Positions 1-8,377 of a stretch of 15,067 nucleotides of DNA are shown here, piece after piece. The notes below the pieces were generated by a model, which had not been told where the DNA came from, did not search any database, and worked only from the letters and a program-made list of their open reading frames with translations. Both the position numbers and the translations under genes were made by a program. The stretch lies in contig JBDSJC010000138.1 in the NCBI GenBank assembly GCA_039917655.1, forward strand, positions 1 through 15,067. Reading direction: 5' to 3'. The stretch comes from PNKC01 sp039917655 (lineage in GTDB: Bacteria > Chloroflexota > Dehalococcoidia > Tepidiformales > Tepidiformaceae). Numbering within the stretch: the first letter of the stretch is position 1; each line of letters starts with the position of its first letter.

Positions 1-1077
1 GTCCCGGATCGCCATGATGCAGGCGAGGGCTTCCACCGAGCCCGAGGCGCCCATGCAGTGTCCGGTAATCGGCTTCACGGAACTGATCGTCGTCATGTAC
101 GCAGCCGCGCCCATGATCTCCTTGAAGACCATCGTTTCGACGGCATCGTTTGAAGGCGTGGCACTGCCGTGCGGGTTGATGTAGTCGATCTCCGCGGGGT
201 CGATTCCGGCCTTCTTGATCGCCGCCTTCATCGCCCTCTTCAGTCCGCGGCCCGTCTCATGCAGGGAGATCATGTCGTAGGCGTCGTTCGAAGTACCGTA
301 GCCGATGATTTCGCAGTAGATCTTCGCGCCGCGCGCTTTAGCGTGGTCGTAGTCTTCGACGATCATCGCGGCGCCGCCTTCACCGGCGATAAAGCCATCG
401 CGGTTGAGGTCGAATGGTTTCTGTGCTTTTTCGGGATGTTCATTGTCGCCTGCAAGGGCGCGCATCGAACACCAGGTGGCGTGGTAGATCGGCAGCAGAA
501 CGGCCTCGGAGCTGCCGGTAATGACGGCCGTCGCATCCCCTCGGCGCACCGTCTCAAACGCTTCGCCGATAGTCGCTCCGCCGGTCGCACAGGCGCTGAC
601 GACCGCCATGTTTGGGCCTCGCGCTCCGGTGTGAATGGCAATGTGACCGCTGGCCGCATCGGGGATGAAGTTCGCCACCAGGAACGGCGTGATGCGGCGC
701 GGGCCTTTCGTATCGAGGATTTTCTGGTGCTCGATGATCATGCCCGTGCCGCCCGCGCCAGAGCTGAAGATCACGCCAATCGTGTCTGCGTTCTCTTCGG
801 TAATCTGAAGTTTGCTGTCCGCTAGCGCTTCGATGGCGGCGCTCATGCCGAAGGTCACTCCGCGATTCATGTAGCGCTGCTGCTTGGCGTCCACGCGGTC
901 GCCCAGTTCGAAGTCTTTCACCTCGGCCTGGATTCGCACGGGATACGGCTCAGGGTCGAAGAGCGTAATCGGCCCGACGCCGCTACGGCCGTCGAGCATC
1001 GCCTGCCAGGTTTCCTCGGCGGTGTGGCCAACGGCAGTGACGGCCCCGACGCCGGTGACGACGACGCGCGTGCTCAT
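1..1077 (-). CDS. fabF: Beta-ketoacyl-ACP synthase II (partial, C-terminus off the left edge)
   Basis: Condensing enzyme of type II fatty acid synthesis: it joins malonyl-ACP to a growing acyl-ACP in the cytosol. The first 359 residues are present, beginning MSTRVVVTGVGAVTAVG; the remaining ~50 expected for the family lie beyond position 1. The thiolase-fold active site is complete: Cys163 in VSACATGG, His303 in NPHGSATPSND, and Lys335/His340 in SVKPITGHCMGAS. These numbers match the Cys-His-His numbering of E. coli FabF, which supports both the ATG at 1077 and the KAS II assignment over FabB. The ATG overlaps the fabD stop as ATGA, so the two genes are probably translationally coupled in one operon. 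FabG and AcpP, often found between fabD and fabF, are absent here. Confidence 0.96.
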   Translation of the reverse strand, partial: MSTRVVVTGVGAVTAVGHTAEETWQAMLDGRSGVGPITLFDPEPYPVRIQAEVKDFELGDRVDAKQQRYMNRGVTFGMSAAIEALADSKLQITEENADTIGVIFSSGAGGTGMIIEHQKILDTKGPRRITPFLVANFIPDAASGHIAIHTGARGPNMAVVSACATGGATIGEAFETVRRGDATAVITGSSEAVLLPIYHATWCSMRALAGDNEHPEKAQKPFDLNRDGFIAGEGGAAMIVEDYDHAKARGAKIYCEIIGYGTSNDAYDMISLHETGRGLKRAMKAAIKKAGIDPAEIDYINPHGSATPSNDAVETMVFKEIMGAAAYMTTISSVKPITGHCMGASGSVEALACIMAIRD

Positions 1078-2057
1078 CGCGCTGCCGCCTCGACCAGCCG
1101 GAAATCCTTGCTCAACAGGCCTTCGTTTTCGTCGCTCAGGCTCAGGCTGTTTACGTCGTAGTTAATCCGCCGGATCAAACGCGTCAGGACGTTACTGGGG
1201 CCGGCTTCGATAAACAGGTCCACGCCCTCGCCCTGCATCCTTTCGACCGACTTCTGCCAGCGCACGCCGTGCGTGAGCTGGTCTCGCAATTCGACGTAGA
1301 CCTCGTCTTTCGTCGTCAGGAGTTCTGCATTCACGTTTCCGACAACGGGGCGGACGGGGTCACGCATGGGAAGCTTCTGAAGGAGGCGGTTCATCCCCTC
1401 GCTGGCCTTCGCCATCAGGGGGGAATGCGAGGCCATCGTGATTGGCAGGCGGACGACCTTGCGCGCGCGTGCCTTTTCGGCCAGTTCCATCGCCAGTTTG
1501 AGGGGCTTCAGGTACCCCGAGATGACGTTCTGGCCTTCGCAGTTGGCGGTGGCGAGCCCGACGTAGCCCTCTTTCGAAGCTTCAGCGCAGATCTCGGCGA
1601 CTTTCTCCTCGCTCAGGCCGAGGATTGAGGCCATCCCGCCCGGCGATTCGGTGTTCGCCTGATCCATGAGCAGGCCCCGCTCTTTCACCAGCAACAGGCC
1701 CTCTTCGAACTCGAGCGAACCGGCGGCCACGGCGGCGGTGAATTCGCCCATCGAGTGGCCCGCGAACATGAACGGCACGAGCTTGCGGTCGGCCCAGCGT
1801 TCACGCAGAGCTTCGAGGTAGGCGATGGAGGTAACGAAGCTCGCGGGCTGCTGGTTGACGGTCGATTCGAGCTCCTCCGCGGGCCCTGCGAAGCAGAGCT
1901 TTGACAGCTTTCGGTCGAGCACCTCATCGGCGCGGTGGAAGATCGCCTGCGCCGCGCGGGAGACTTTGGCCAGCGCCTCGCCCATGCCTACGTGCTGGGA
2001 GCCCTGCCCCGGGAAGATGATCGCAGCCCGACTCCACGGCTTAATCTCCTGGTCCAT
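1074..2057 (-). CDS. fabD: Malonyl-CoA:ACP transacylase
   Basis: Transfers malonyl from CoA to acyl carrier protein, supplying the extender used by the adjacent FabF. The protein is 327 residues, close to the usual ~310. Family motifs seen: GQGSQ (17-21), the nucleophile elbow GHSMGE with Ser102, Arg127 in KERG (carboxylate-binding), and the catalytic His211 in ASHSPLM. A C-terminal GPSNVLTRL matches the usual GP.KVLTGL segment. I chose the ATG at 2057 because FabD homology (AAIIFPGQGSQ) begins about 10 residues later and AGGAGG lies upstream at 2071-2076, though its 13-nt spacing is long. The frame stays open to 2660, but that extension lies antisense of nothing conserved and overlaps the neighbouring gene. 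The stop overlaps the fabF start. Confidence 0.96.
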   Translation of the reverse strand: MDQEIKPWSRAAIIFPGQGSQHVGMGEALAKVSRAAQAIFHRADEVLDRKLSKLCFAGPAEELESTVNQQPASFVTSIAYLEALRERWADRKLVPFMFAGHSMGEFTAAVAAGSLEFEEGLLLVKERGLLMDQANTESPGGMASILGLSEEKVAEICAEASKEGYVGLATANCEGQNVISGYLKPLKLAMELAEKARARKVVRLPITMASHSPLMAKASEGMNRLLQKLPMRDPVRPVVGNVNAELLTTKDEVYVELRDQLTHGVRWQKSVERMQGEGVDLFIEAGPSNVLTRLIRRINYDVNSLSLSDENEGLLSKDFRLVEAAAR

Positions 2058-2113
2058 CGCGTTCCAGAGACCTCCTCGGACGGGCACCGTATGCGGCCCA
2101 CGTTCGCTACACG

Positions 2114-2140
2114 AGGATAGCAGAGCGCGATCAAAGGCAA
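2114..2140 (-). promoter_or_regulatory. Weak candidate promoter for fabD-fabF
   Basis: In the 103-bp gap upstream of fabD, the minus strand reads TTGCCT (2140-2135), a 15-bp spacer, then TATCCT (2119-2114). Both hexamers resemble sigma-70 boxes but the spacer is 2 bp short, so this is only a candidate. The gap may instead just be an intra-operon spacer behind the 2161-2739 gene. Confidence 0.25.
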
Positions 2141-2160
2141 TAGGAGATGCGCAGCAAGCG

Positions 2161-2739
2161 CTAGCGGTGGACGGCAGCGGTGTCCGGAGGAATCTCGGGC
2201 AGAAGCGCGCTGCCAGATTGCAATACCCGGCCCGAAGTGTCCGAAAGCAAAACCTGGACTTCGAACACCGCGTTCGTACTGCCCCACTCGGGCACTTCCA
2301 CGCCCCCGGCGCGAAAGACGAAAAGCCAAGCGCCACCCGTCCGGCTCGATCTACGGACGACAGCCGCGCTCCGAGAGGAGGTGTCCCCATCGACGAGGAA
2401 TTTCGCTTCGATCGTAACGAATGGGCGGTCGGCCGCGGTTTCGTCCGGCGATCGCCGTTGGAGGATGATGAGCCTGCCAGGCAGGTTGTCCGTATCAACC
2501 ACCTGTGGCCGGGCGAGGCGAAGCTGTTGTACCGCGTAGTTGCGGGCGAACTGTTCCGCCTGTTCAGGCGTGAAGTTGGAGACGCGGGTAGCAGCGGCGT
2601 GCTCGGCGAACCAGCCATACCCGCCGACAAATGCCGCCCCAAGGCCGAGCGCCGCGCCAAGTAGCACGAACGCGGCGGCGGACCCCGCCAGTCGAAGCCG
2701 CTTGTGCCGCCAGTCCCACTTCATCCATTCCCACTTCAT
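2161..2739 (-). CDS. Hypothetical membrane-anchored protein
   Basis: A 192-residue protein I do not recognise. A short basic, Trp-rich N-terminus (MKWEWMKWDWRHKRLRL) precedes one hydrophobic segment of about 25 residues (roughly 18-44, rich in Ala, Gly and Leu). The remaining ~145 residues are soluble, with alternating beta-like stretches (FVTIEAKFLV, AWLFVFRAGG, NAVFEVQVLL). This suggests a signal-anchor protein with an extracytoplasmic domain. The first ATG (2739) has GGGTGA about 6 nt upstream. A 13-bp direct repeat (2714-2726 and 2729-2741) duplicates the start region, so Met6 (2724) is an alternative start. The gene lies between priA and fabD on the same strand, 110 bp after priA, and may be part of the same transcription unit. 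Function unknown. Confidence 0.7.
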   Translation of the reverse strand: MKWEWMKWDWRHKRLRLAGSAAAFVLLGAALGLGAAFVGGYGWFAEHAAATRVSNFTPEQAEQFARNYAVQQLRLARPQVVDTDNLPGRLIILQRRSPDETAADRPFVTIEAKFLVDGDTSSRSAAVVRRSSRTGGAWLFVFRAGGVEVPEWGSTNAVFEVQVLLSDTSGRVLQSGSALLPEIPPDTAAVHR

Positions 2740-2850
2740 CCTGTCACCCTACCGGCGGCTGCGGCCCGGCCCACCATCCGCGTGTAAACGCTGTGCAACT
2801 CCTCTGTAACCGCGTGATATAACGTTTGCGTCGAAGGCCATCGCGGATCG

Positions 2851-5316
2851 TCAGGTCAGACTCGCGGGGTCCACGTCTACACTCCAGCCGGCGCCCAGGC
2901 GCGCGGAGGCCAGCAGCGCGGATGGCTCGCGCCCGCGCAACAGCAGTTGCCACCGGTATTCGCCCCGCAGGCGCGTGATGTACGCGGCAGTCGGCCCGAG
3001 CACGTCCGGCTCAGCGCGACCGGCAGCGTCCCGCAAGAGACGCAGTTCTGTCGCCACCCGCGATGCCTCCTGTAGGCCGTGCTCCTGGCTTTTGTGGTGA
3101 AAGGTCAGCCGTACAAGGCGCGTGAACGGCGGGTAGCCAGCCCGGCGCCGGTGGGCGATCTCCTGTTCGTAGAATCCGCGGTAGTCGTGCTCGGCGGCGC
3201 AGATGATTGGAGCGGCCCCCGGCTCGTAGGTCTGGATGAAGACGTGGCCGGGCAGGTCCCGGCGGCCCGCGCGCCCAGCCACCTGCGAAAGCAACTGGAA
3301 GCTGCGTTCATGCGCGTGATAGTCCGGCAGGCTGAGCCCGACGTCCGCATCAACCACCCCCACCACCGTCATCGCGGGCAGGTCCAACCCCTTCGCCAGC
3401 ATCTGGGTGCCGACGAGGATGTCAATTTCATGCGCCTCAAGTGCCCGGACCATGCGTTCGTGGCTGCCCTTCTGGCCCGAAACGTCGCTATCCCAGCGAG
3501 CTACTCGCGCTTCGGGAAAGCGCTCGCGCGCCTCCAGCTCAATACGCTGGGTGCCGACACCGAACGGGCGATACTTCCGGCTGTCGCACTTCGGGCAACG
3601 TTCCTCCAGCCGCTTGTCGCGGCCACAATGGTGACAGGCGAGCTTCGGCCGCAGTGCGTCGCGCAGGTCCAGGCTCATCGCCACCTGACAGGACGCGCAG
3701 AGCGGCAGATAGCCGCATTCGCGGCAGAGCATGAAGCGCGCCGAGCCCCGCCGATTGACGAAGAGGATCGACTGTTCGCCGTCGGCCAATGCCTGCTTCA
3801 GGGCGCGAGCGAGCGAGAAACTGAAGACGCTGCGGTTCCCGGCCTTCAGTTCTTCGCGCATATCGACCACCGTTACCGCGGCCATCTGGCCGAGGCGGGT
3901 GCTGCCATCGCCAACTGGTGAAAGGCGGTCGCGCAGTTCCACACGCGTCATTTCGCCGACCTCAGAGCGGTGGTAGGTGACGATGTCCGGGGTGGCGCTG
4001 CCGAGCACCAGTGTGGCGCCGGTGCGCGCGCAGATCTGCTCGGCAACCTCGCGGGCGTGGTAGCGGGGCTGTGGATCGACCTGCTTGTACGTCCATTCGT
4101 GCTCTTCATCAAGGACAATCAGGCCAACGTCCTTCATCGGGGCGAAGACAGCGCTGCGTGAGCCAATCACCACCCGCGCCTCGCCTCGCTGAAGACGGAA
4201 CCACTGGTCGTACAGCTCGCCCGCGCCCAACGAGGAGTGGATGACGGCCAGGGTCTCGCCGAACCGTTCGCCGTAGCGCCGGATGGCCTGGGGGGTGAGC
4301 GAAATCTCGGGGACGAGGATGATCGCGCTCTTCCCGGCCTCCAACGCCCGGCGCACCAGGTCCAGGTAGACCTCGGTCTTGCCCGAGCCAGTAACGCCGT
4401 GCAGCAAGTAGGAGCCCGGCTCCTTGACGATGCGGTTTGTTGCAGCTTGCTGGTCTTCGCTCAACACCAGCGGTGGCCTGGTTTCGAACTGATAGCCGGC
4501 CAGCGGGTCGCGTTCCACATGCTGCTCGTAGCGCCGCAGCCAGCCGGACTTTTCAAGGCGATCGAGGTGGGCCGGATTCGCGCCGAGTTCCCTCACCCCG
4601 CCCAACGCCACGTCCGTCTCCCGAGCCAAGAGTTGCAACACACGCGCAGGCACCGACTTCGGGCTCTTCGCCACCAGTGCCTCAGCCTCTACGAGCGCCT
4701 CTGCCACGGTCCGCAGAAGCCCCACCCGCCGCTCGAATCGGGGCCTTGCCGAGGGGTTAGCGAGCCCCTGGGCGACCGTCAGGTAGCCTTCGCCCTGTAG
4801 CCGGTCGAGCGTCTGCATTGAGACCTGGCCGAGCGATTCGCGCATCGATTCAACCGTCGAGCGCCCGTGGGCAGCGATGAACTGCAGAATCTTTGCGTCC
4901 TTGGGATAGATCGGCAGCAGGGGCGGGACATCGACGGGCGAGACCATGGTCACGGCCTTCTGGCCGTACCCCGTTGGCAGGCAGGTTGCAACGCAGTCCC
5001 AGAGCGGCGCGAGGTAGGTGTCGCTCAGCCAGCGCACGAGTTCGATGTGCAACTGGTCCAAGACCGGCGCGACGTCCGCCACGGCGTGAATCGCCCGCAC
5101 TTGCTCCACATCGGTCTGGTCTCTCAGTCGCAGGACGATGCCCTGAAGCACTCGCGGCCCGAACGGCACGAAGACGGCCTGGCCCTCGCTCAGTGAGATC
5201 TCCGGCGGGATTGCGTAGGTGAACGGCGTGCGCGACGGCTGGCCCGTGTTCACTGCGATGTCCGCGAAGCGGGCGCGCTGCTGCGAGCTCTTTGCGGAGA
5301 GTTCTGACTGAGTCAC
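2851..5316 (-). CDS. priA: Primosomal protein N' (replication restart helicase PriA)
   Basis: Superfamily 2 3'-to-5' DNA helicase that recognises stalled forks and reloads the replisome. The 821 residues follow the family order: N-terminal 3'BD fold (FADIAVNTG...FTYAIP, ~17-37), winged-helix segment, then the helicase core. Walker A is GVTGSGKT (307-314), the DEEH box is 403-406, and motif VI is QVAGRAGR (678-685). Eight cysteines (531, 534, 540, 543, 561, 564, 574, 577) form the two zinc sites that are diagnostic for PriA. The usual GTQMLAKGHDFP reads GTQMLAKGLDLP here, a small deviation. The start is a GTG at 5316 without a clear Shine-Dalgarno; no in-frame ATG lies before the conserved fold. 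It begins 36 bp after the MFS gene and is probably co-transcribed with it. Confidence 0.97.
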   Translation of the reverse strand: MTQSELSAKSSQQRARFADIAVNTGQPSRTPFTYAIPPEISLSEGQAVFVPFGPRVLQGIVLRLRDQTDVEQVRAIHAVADVAPVLDQLHIELVRWLSDTYLAPLWDCVATCLPTGYGQKAVTMVSPVDVPPLLPIYPKDAKILQFIAAHGRSTVESMRESLGQVSMQTLDRLQGEGYLTVAQGLANPSARPRFERRVGLLRTVAEALVEAEALVAKSPKSVPARVLQLLARETDVALGGVRELGANPAHLDRLEKSGWLRRYEQHVERDPLAGYQFETRPPLVLSEDQQAATNRIVKEPGSYLLHGVTGSGKTEVYLDLVRRALEAGKSAIILVPEISLTPQAIRRYGERFGETLAVIHSSLGAGELYDQWFRLQRGEARVVIGSRSAVFAPMKDVGLIVLDEEHEWTYKQVDPQPRYHAREVAEQICARTGATLVLGSATPDIVTYHRSEVGEMTRVELRDRLSPVGDGSTRLGQMAAVTVVDMREELKAGNRSVFSFSLARALKQALADGEQSILFVNRRGSARFMLCRECGYLPLCASCQVAMSLDLRDALRPKLACHHCGRDKRLEERCPKCDSRKYRPFGVGTQRIELEARERFPEARVARWDSDVSGQKGSHERMVRALEAHEIDILVGTQMLAKGLDLPAMTVVGVVDADVGLSLPDYHAHERSFQLLSQVAGRAGRRDLPGHVFIQTYEPGAAPIICAAEHDYRGFYEQEIAHRRRAGYPPFTRLVRLTFHHKSQEHGLQEASRVATELRLLRDAAGRAEPDVLGPTAAYITRLRGEYRWQLLLRGREPSALLASARLGAGWSVDVDPASLT

Positions 5317-5352
5317 AGGTCGATCTTACGGGGCGCCTGCGTCAGAGGAGCG

Positions 5353-6594
5353 TTACGGCCCGGCGGCGGACCCCTCGGGCAGCATCCCGCCACCGTCCGG
5401 CACGATGCTCAGCGCCGAGTCGCGCGTGGAGATGCCTCTCGTCAGCCCGAGGAAGACCAGTGCCCCCGCTCCCATGATCAACCCGCCCAGCAGGAAGGCA
5501 GCGCCGATGCCGTAGGCATCGACCAGGAACCCGCCTGCAATCGAGCCGATGACGATGCCCGCGCCGTTAGCCGCGGACCCGATCCCCAGCACTGTCCCCA
5601 TGCCAGTCCGCCGGCCAGCAACCACCTGGACGGCTCCAGCGGCAACCTGACTCAGGGCGCCCGCAGCACCCATCAGGAATAGGAGCAGGACAACGAGGAG
5701 ATAGCTTTCGGCGAATCCTACGAACGCGGTGAACAGCGCCGCCACGGAGATGCCAATCGCCACAAGCAGGCGCCGGTCGTAGCGATCCGCGAGGCGACCG
5801 AAGATCGGTTGGGCGCAGCCGCCTGTCAGATCCTGGGTCGCAAACGCGAGCCCAATCGCGATTGGGCTCGCGCCAAGGCCATCCTCCAGTCGTAGAGCGA
5901 GGAAGCTGAACGAGGCGCCCATGGAGAGCGACATCAGGCCCTGGTGCGCGGTCACCGCCAGCACCAGCCGGTCCTGGAGCGCCGTCCGGAAGCTGACGCT
6001 CGTCGCCTTCGGTATGGCGCCGGCCCGCCTCTGCGCCTCCACCGGGCTGTGCCTCGGTAGCCAGACGAGCAGAATGAAGGCCGATGTCCCGAGCAGGCTA
6101 GCCATGGCGATGAAGACCGATTCGAACCCAAGCGTCTGCCGCAGGAGGCCGGCGACCAGCGGCCCGGTGCCGAACCCGATGATATCGGCGGTGGCGAACA
6201 CGCCCAGCCAGCGCCCTTCGTGGCCTCGCGGCGTCATATCGCCCACATACGCTCGAGCGACGGAGAATACCAGGCTGGTGCCAAAGCCGCTGAACGCCCG
6301 GAAGGCGATCACCTGGTAGAACGTGTTTGCCGTCAGGTAGCCCAGCGCGGCGGTCATGTAGATGACGAGGCCGAGCAATATGAACGGCTTGCGCCCATAC
6401 CGATCCGAAAGCCGCCCCGCAAACGGCCCAAACCCCGCCTGCACCACCGCGAACGCCGAGAACGTCAACCCCAACCAGACGCCGCTGGCGCCCAGCTCCT
6501 TGGCATAAACGGGAAGCAGCGGCGAGACCATTGAGATGCCCATGGTGGCGACGAAGACAGCGATGTAGAGGGCGACAAACGGACGCGAGCGCAT
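5353..6594 (-). CDS. MFS transporter
   Basis: A 413-residue major facilitator superfamily permease of the inner membrane with about 12 hydrophobic segments, the usual size and topology. The signature motif A between TM2 and TM3 is clear (GRLSDRYGRKP, 60-70), with a degenerate copy in the second half (GRLADRYDRRL). The central cytoplasmic loop lies near residues 185-205 (PRHSPVEAQRR). The overall look is that of drug/efflux-type MFS proteins (DHA1-like), but substrate cannot be read from sequence. The ATG at 6594 is preceded by AAGGTAGG about 9 nt upstream. It is the first gene of the leftward group, divergent from the amidohydrolase across a 106-bp gap, and lies 36 bp before priA. Confidence 0.9.
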   Translation of the reverse strand: MRSRPFVALYIAVFVATMGISMVSPLLPVYAKELGASGVWLGLTFSAFAVVQAGFGPFAGRLSDRYGRKPFILLGLVIYMTAALGYLTANTFYQVIAFRAFSGFGTSLVFSVARAYVGDMTPRGHEGRWLGVFATADIIGFGTGPLVAGLLRQTLGFESVFIAMASLLGTSAFILLVWLPRHSPVEAQRRAGAIPKATSVSFRTALQDRLVLAVTAHQGLMSLSMGASFSFLALRLEDGLGASPIAIGLAFATQDLTGGCAQPIFGRLADRYDRRLLVAIGISVAALFTAFVGFAESYLLVVLLLFLMGAAGALSQVAAGAVQVVAGRRTGMGTVLGIGSAANGAGIVIGSIAGGFLVDAYGIGAAFLLGGLIMGAGALVFLGLTRGISTRDSALSIVPDGGGMLPEGSAAGP

Positions 6595-6660
6595 CGCTTT
6601 GAGCCTACCTTACGTTGCCCTAACTGGCCGGGCCGAAGCGATGGCCGGAACCTGTTGAGG

Positions 6661-6669
6661 TGCTACACT
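6661..6669 (+). promoter_or_regulatory. Candidate extended -10 for the amidohydrolase unit
   Basis: TGCTACACT carries a TG dinucleotide one base before a TACACT hexamer, as in extended -10 promoters. No good -35 is seen 17 bp upstream (ATGGCC). Transcription would begin near 6676, giving a ~25-nt leader. The divergent MFS gene has no clear promoter in this gap. Confidence 0.35.
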
Positions 6670-6700
6670 CGGGCATACCCCCACCCCGTAACGAGCCGCT

Positions 6701-7582
6701 ATGAAGATCTTCGATATCCATGTCCATATGCCGCGCAACTGGGAGCACCCGGACGAAGACCAGGCGCCCATGGTCGACCGCCTGGCTGAGGTAATTTCGG
6801 CCGCCGGCGTGACCAAAGCGTGCATGCTCACTGGCGGCCGCTTCGGCCCCAGCTACGAACGCGGCATGGAGATCATCCAGAAGTACACCGAACTCTTCAT
6901 CCCTGTCGCGGTCATCGACCCGGAAGAAGTCGATGGCGAGGGCGTGCAGCGGCTCTACGACATGGGCTACCGCGGCCTGAAGCTGATCGGCGTCGCGAGG
7001 GATTACGATGACCCCGATTACCTGCCCGCCTACGCCCGGGCACAAGACCTGAACATGCCGGTCCTCTTTCACATGGGGGTCATTGGCGGCGGGCTGGACT
7101 ACTCGATCACGCACCCCCGGCGCGACGCTGCCGCGGCACAGGCCTACCAGCGGGCGATGGCGATGCTGGACCGCATGCCGGCGCGCAACGTCTCCGCCTC
7201 GCGCATGGGCCCACTGCACCTCGATACGATCGCCAACCGCTTCCCGAAGCTCAAGATCATCGGCGCGCACCTTGGCAACCAGGGTAACTACGAGTACTCA
7301 GCCTCAGTCGCGCGGTGGCGCCATAACGTCTGGTTCGATATGTCTGGCGGCGAGACGATCGAACGCCACGCTGTCGAGCGCAAGCTGATCGGCACGGAGT
7401 TCGGGATCGAGAAGCTGGTCTTCGGATCGGACTGCAACATGGACGAGATCCGCGAGCACATCGACCGCTTCGAAGCGATGTTCGACCTGCTGGGCCTGAA
7501 CGACGACGAGCGGGAGCGGCTCTGGTGGCGAAACGGCGCGGAGATCTACGGCCTCGAAACGCCCACCTTCGCGGCGGAGTAG
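6701..7582 (+). CDS. Amidohydrolase family protein (Amidohydro_2 type)
   Basis: A 293-residue TIM-barrel metal-dependent hydrolase or decarboxylase of the Amidohydro_2/ACMSD-like group, presumably cytosolic (no signal peptide). The metal-binding pattern is clear: DIHVH at the end of strand 1 (His7, His9), His124 in LFHMG, His190 in IIGAHLGN, and Asp244 in VFGSDCN before the C-terminal helix region. These are the expected zinc ligands and catalytic Asp. The substrate cannot be inferred; members include decarboxylases and lactone or amide hydrolases. The ATG at 6701 fits the motif, which begins four residues later, but there is no obvious Shine-Dalgarno. It is the first gene of a rightward group with the membrane protein and the exonuclease. 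Confidence 0.9.
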   Translation: MKIFDIHVHMPRNWEHPDEDQAPMVDRLAEVISAAGVTKACMLTGGRFGPSYERGMEIIQKYTELFIPVAVIDPEEVDGEGVQRLYDMGYRGLKLIGVARDYDDPDYLPAYARAQDLNMPVLFHMGVIGGGLDYSITHPRRDAAAAQAYQRAMAMLDRMPARNVSASRMGPLHLDTIANRFPKLKIIGAHLGNQGNYEYSASVARWRHNVWFDMSGGETIERHAVERKLIGTEFGIEKLVFGSDCNMDEIREHIDRFEAMFDLLGLNDDERERLWWRNGAEIYGLETPTFAAE

Positions 7583-7639
7583 CGCCTGGCCACGGACATC
7601 CGCATAGCCCCAGCCTCAGCGGGCCCAACGGCCCGCGCG

Positions 7640-8377
7640 GTGGTCATGGCGGGCGTGGTTGGACTCGGCCTTGCGGCGTTTCTCAACCTCCGCCCGGAGC
7701 AGCACTGGATCCTCTGGCTGACCGCCGGACTAGCGGCGCTGGGCGTGGACGGGCTCGTCCGGACGCACCCAAAATGGCGCAGCGAAGGCCGCTTCACGTC
7801 GGTCATCTACGTCGTCCTCCCGGCGCTCGCGACCCTCGGCATCGGCTACTTCATTGATGAGGTAGTCAGCGGCTACTGGCGGCTGGCCTCGGCGATCGTC
7901 GGCACGCTGGGCGTGGGCATCGTCGCCTACGGGCAGTACCACACGGTGGACTTCGGTTCGCGGCTCTACGGGACCATGCGCCTCCTACTGGCGATGGCAA
8001 CCTACCTGACCGCGTTCTCGCTCTACGCCGTGATGTTCAATCGCGACATCGAACTGCCGATTGCCGGGCTGGCCGTGGCCGCCGTGAGCATGGCGCTTTC
8101 GGTGGAACTTTTGCGGGAAAGCCACCTCAACGGGCCGAGTTCGCTGCTCGTGGGGCTGGCGATCGGCGTTTCACTCGGGGAACTGCGCCTCGCGCTCTAC
8201 TTCTTTGCCCTCGACGGACTGCTCGCCGGTGCCTTGCTGATCATCGCCTTCTACCTCGCCACCGGACTCGTCCACCACCTGCTGGACCGCGACCTCGATT
8301 GGGCCACGGCGGCTGAGTACATTGGGGTCGCGACGGTCGGCACGGCAGCGGTACTCTTTACGCGGGTAATCCTGTGA
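7640..8377 (+). CDS. Polytopic membrane protein of unknown function
   Basis: A very hydrophobic protein of about 245 residues with roughly eight predicted membrane helices (for example HWILWLTAGLAALGV, IYVVLPALATLGIGYFI, LLLAMATYLTAFSLYAVMF, LLAGALLIIAFYLATGLV). No catalytic motif is visible and I do not recognise the family. The start is uncertain: GTG 7640 and ATG 7646 lack a Shine-Dalgarno. The same frame runs back without interruption to the TAG stop of the amidohydrolase at 7580, and a CTG at 7586 has GGAG six bases upstream. The stop overlaps the next gene as GTGA, so it is probably translationally coupled to the exonuclease. Confidence 0.75.
   Translation: MVMAGVVGLGLAAFLNLRPEQHWILWLTAGLAALGVDGLVRTHPKWRSEGRFTSVIYVVLPALATLGIGYFIDEVVSGYWRLASAIVGTLGVGIVAYGQYHTVDFGSRLYGTMRLLLAMATYLTAFSLYAVMFNRDIELPIAGLAVAAVSMALSVELLRESHLNGPSSLLVGLAIGVSLGELRLALYFFALDGLLAGALLIIAFYLATGLVHHLLDRDLDWATAAEYIGVATVGTAAVLFTRVIL

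Noticed and set aside
2058..2660. Open extension of the fabD frame to a 528-residue protein
   Set aside because: The extra ~200 residues are low-complexity Arg/Ser-rich sequence, overlap the 2161-2739 gene in another frame, and FabD homology begins only near 2057.
2736..2777. 13-codon leader ORF (MVGRAAAAGRVTG) whose TGA overlaps the start of the anchored hypothetical protein
   Set aside because: The ATGA overlap is attractive, but there is no Shine-Dalgarno and no regulatory codon run or attenuator hairpin.
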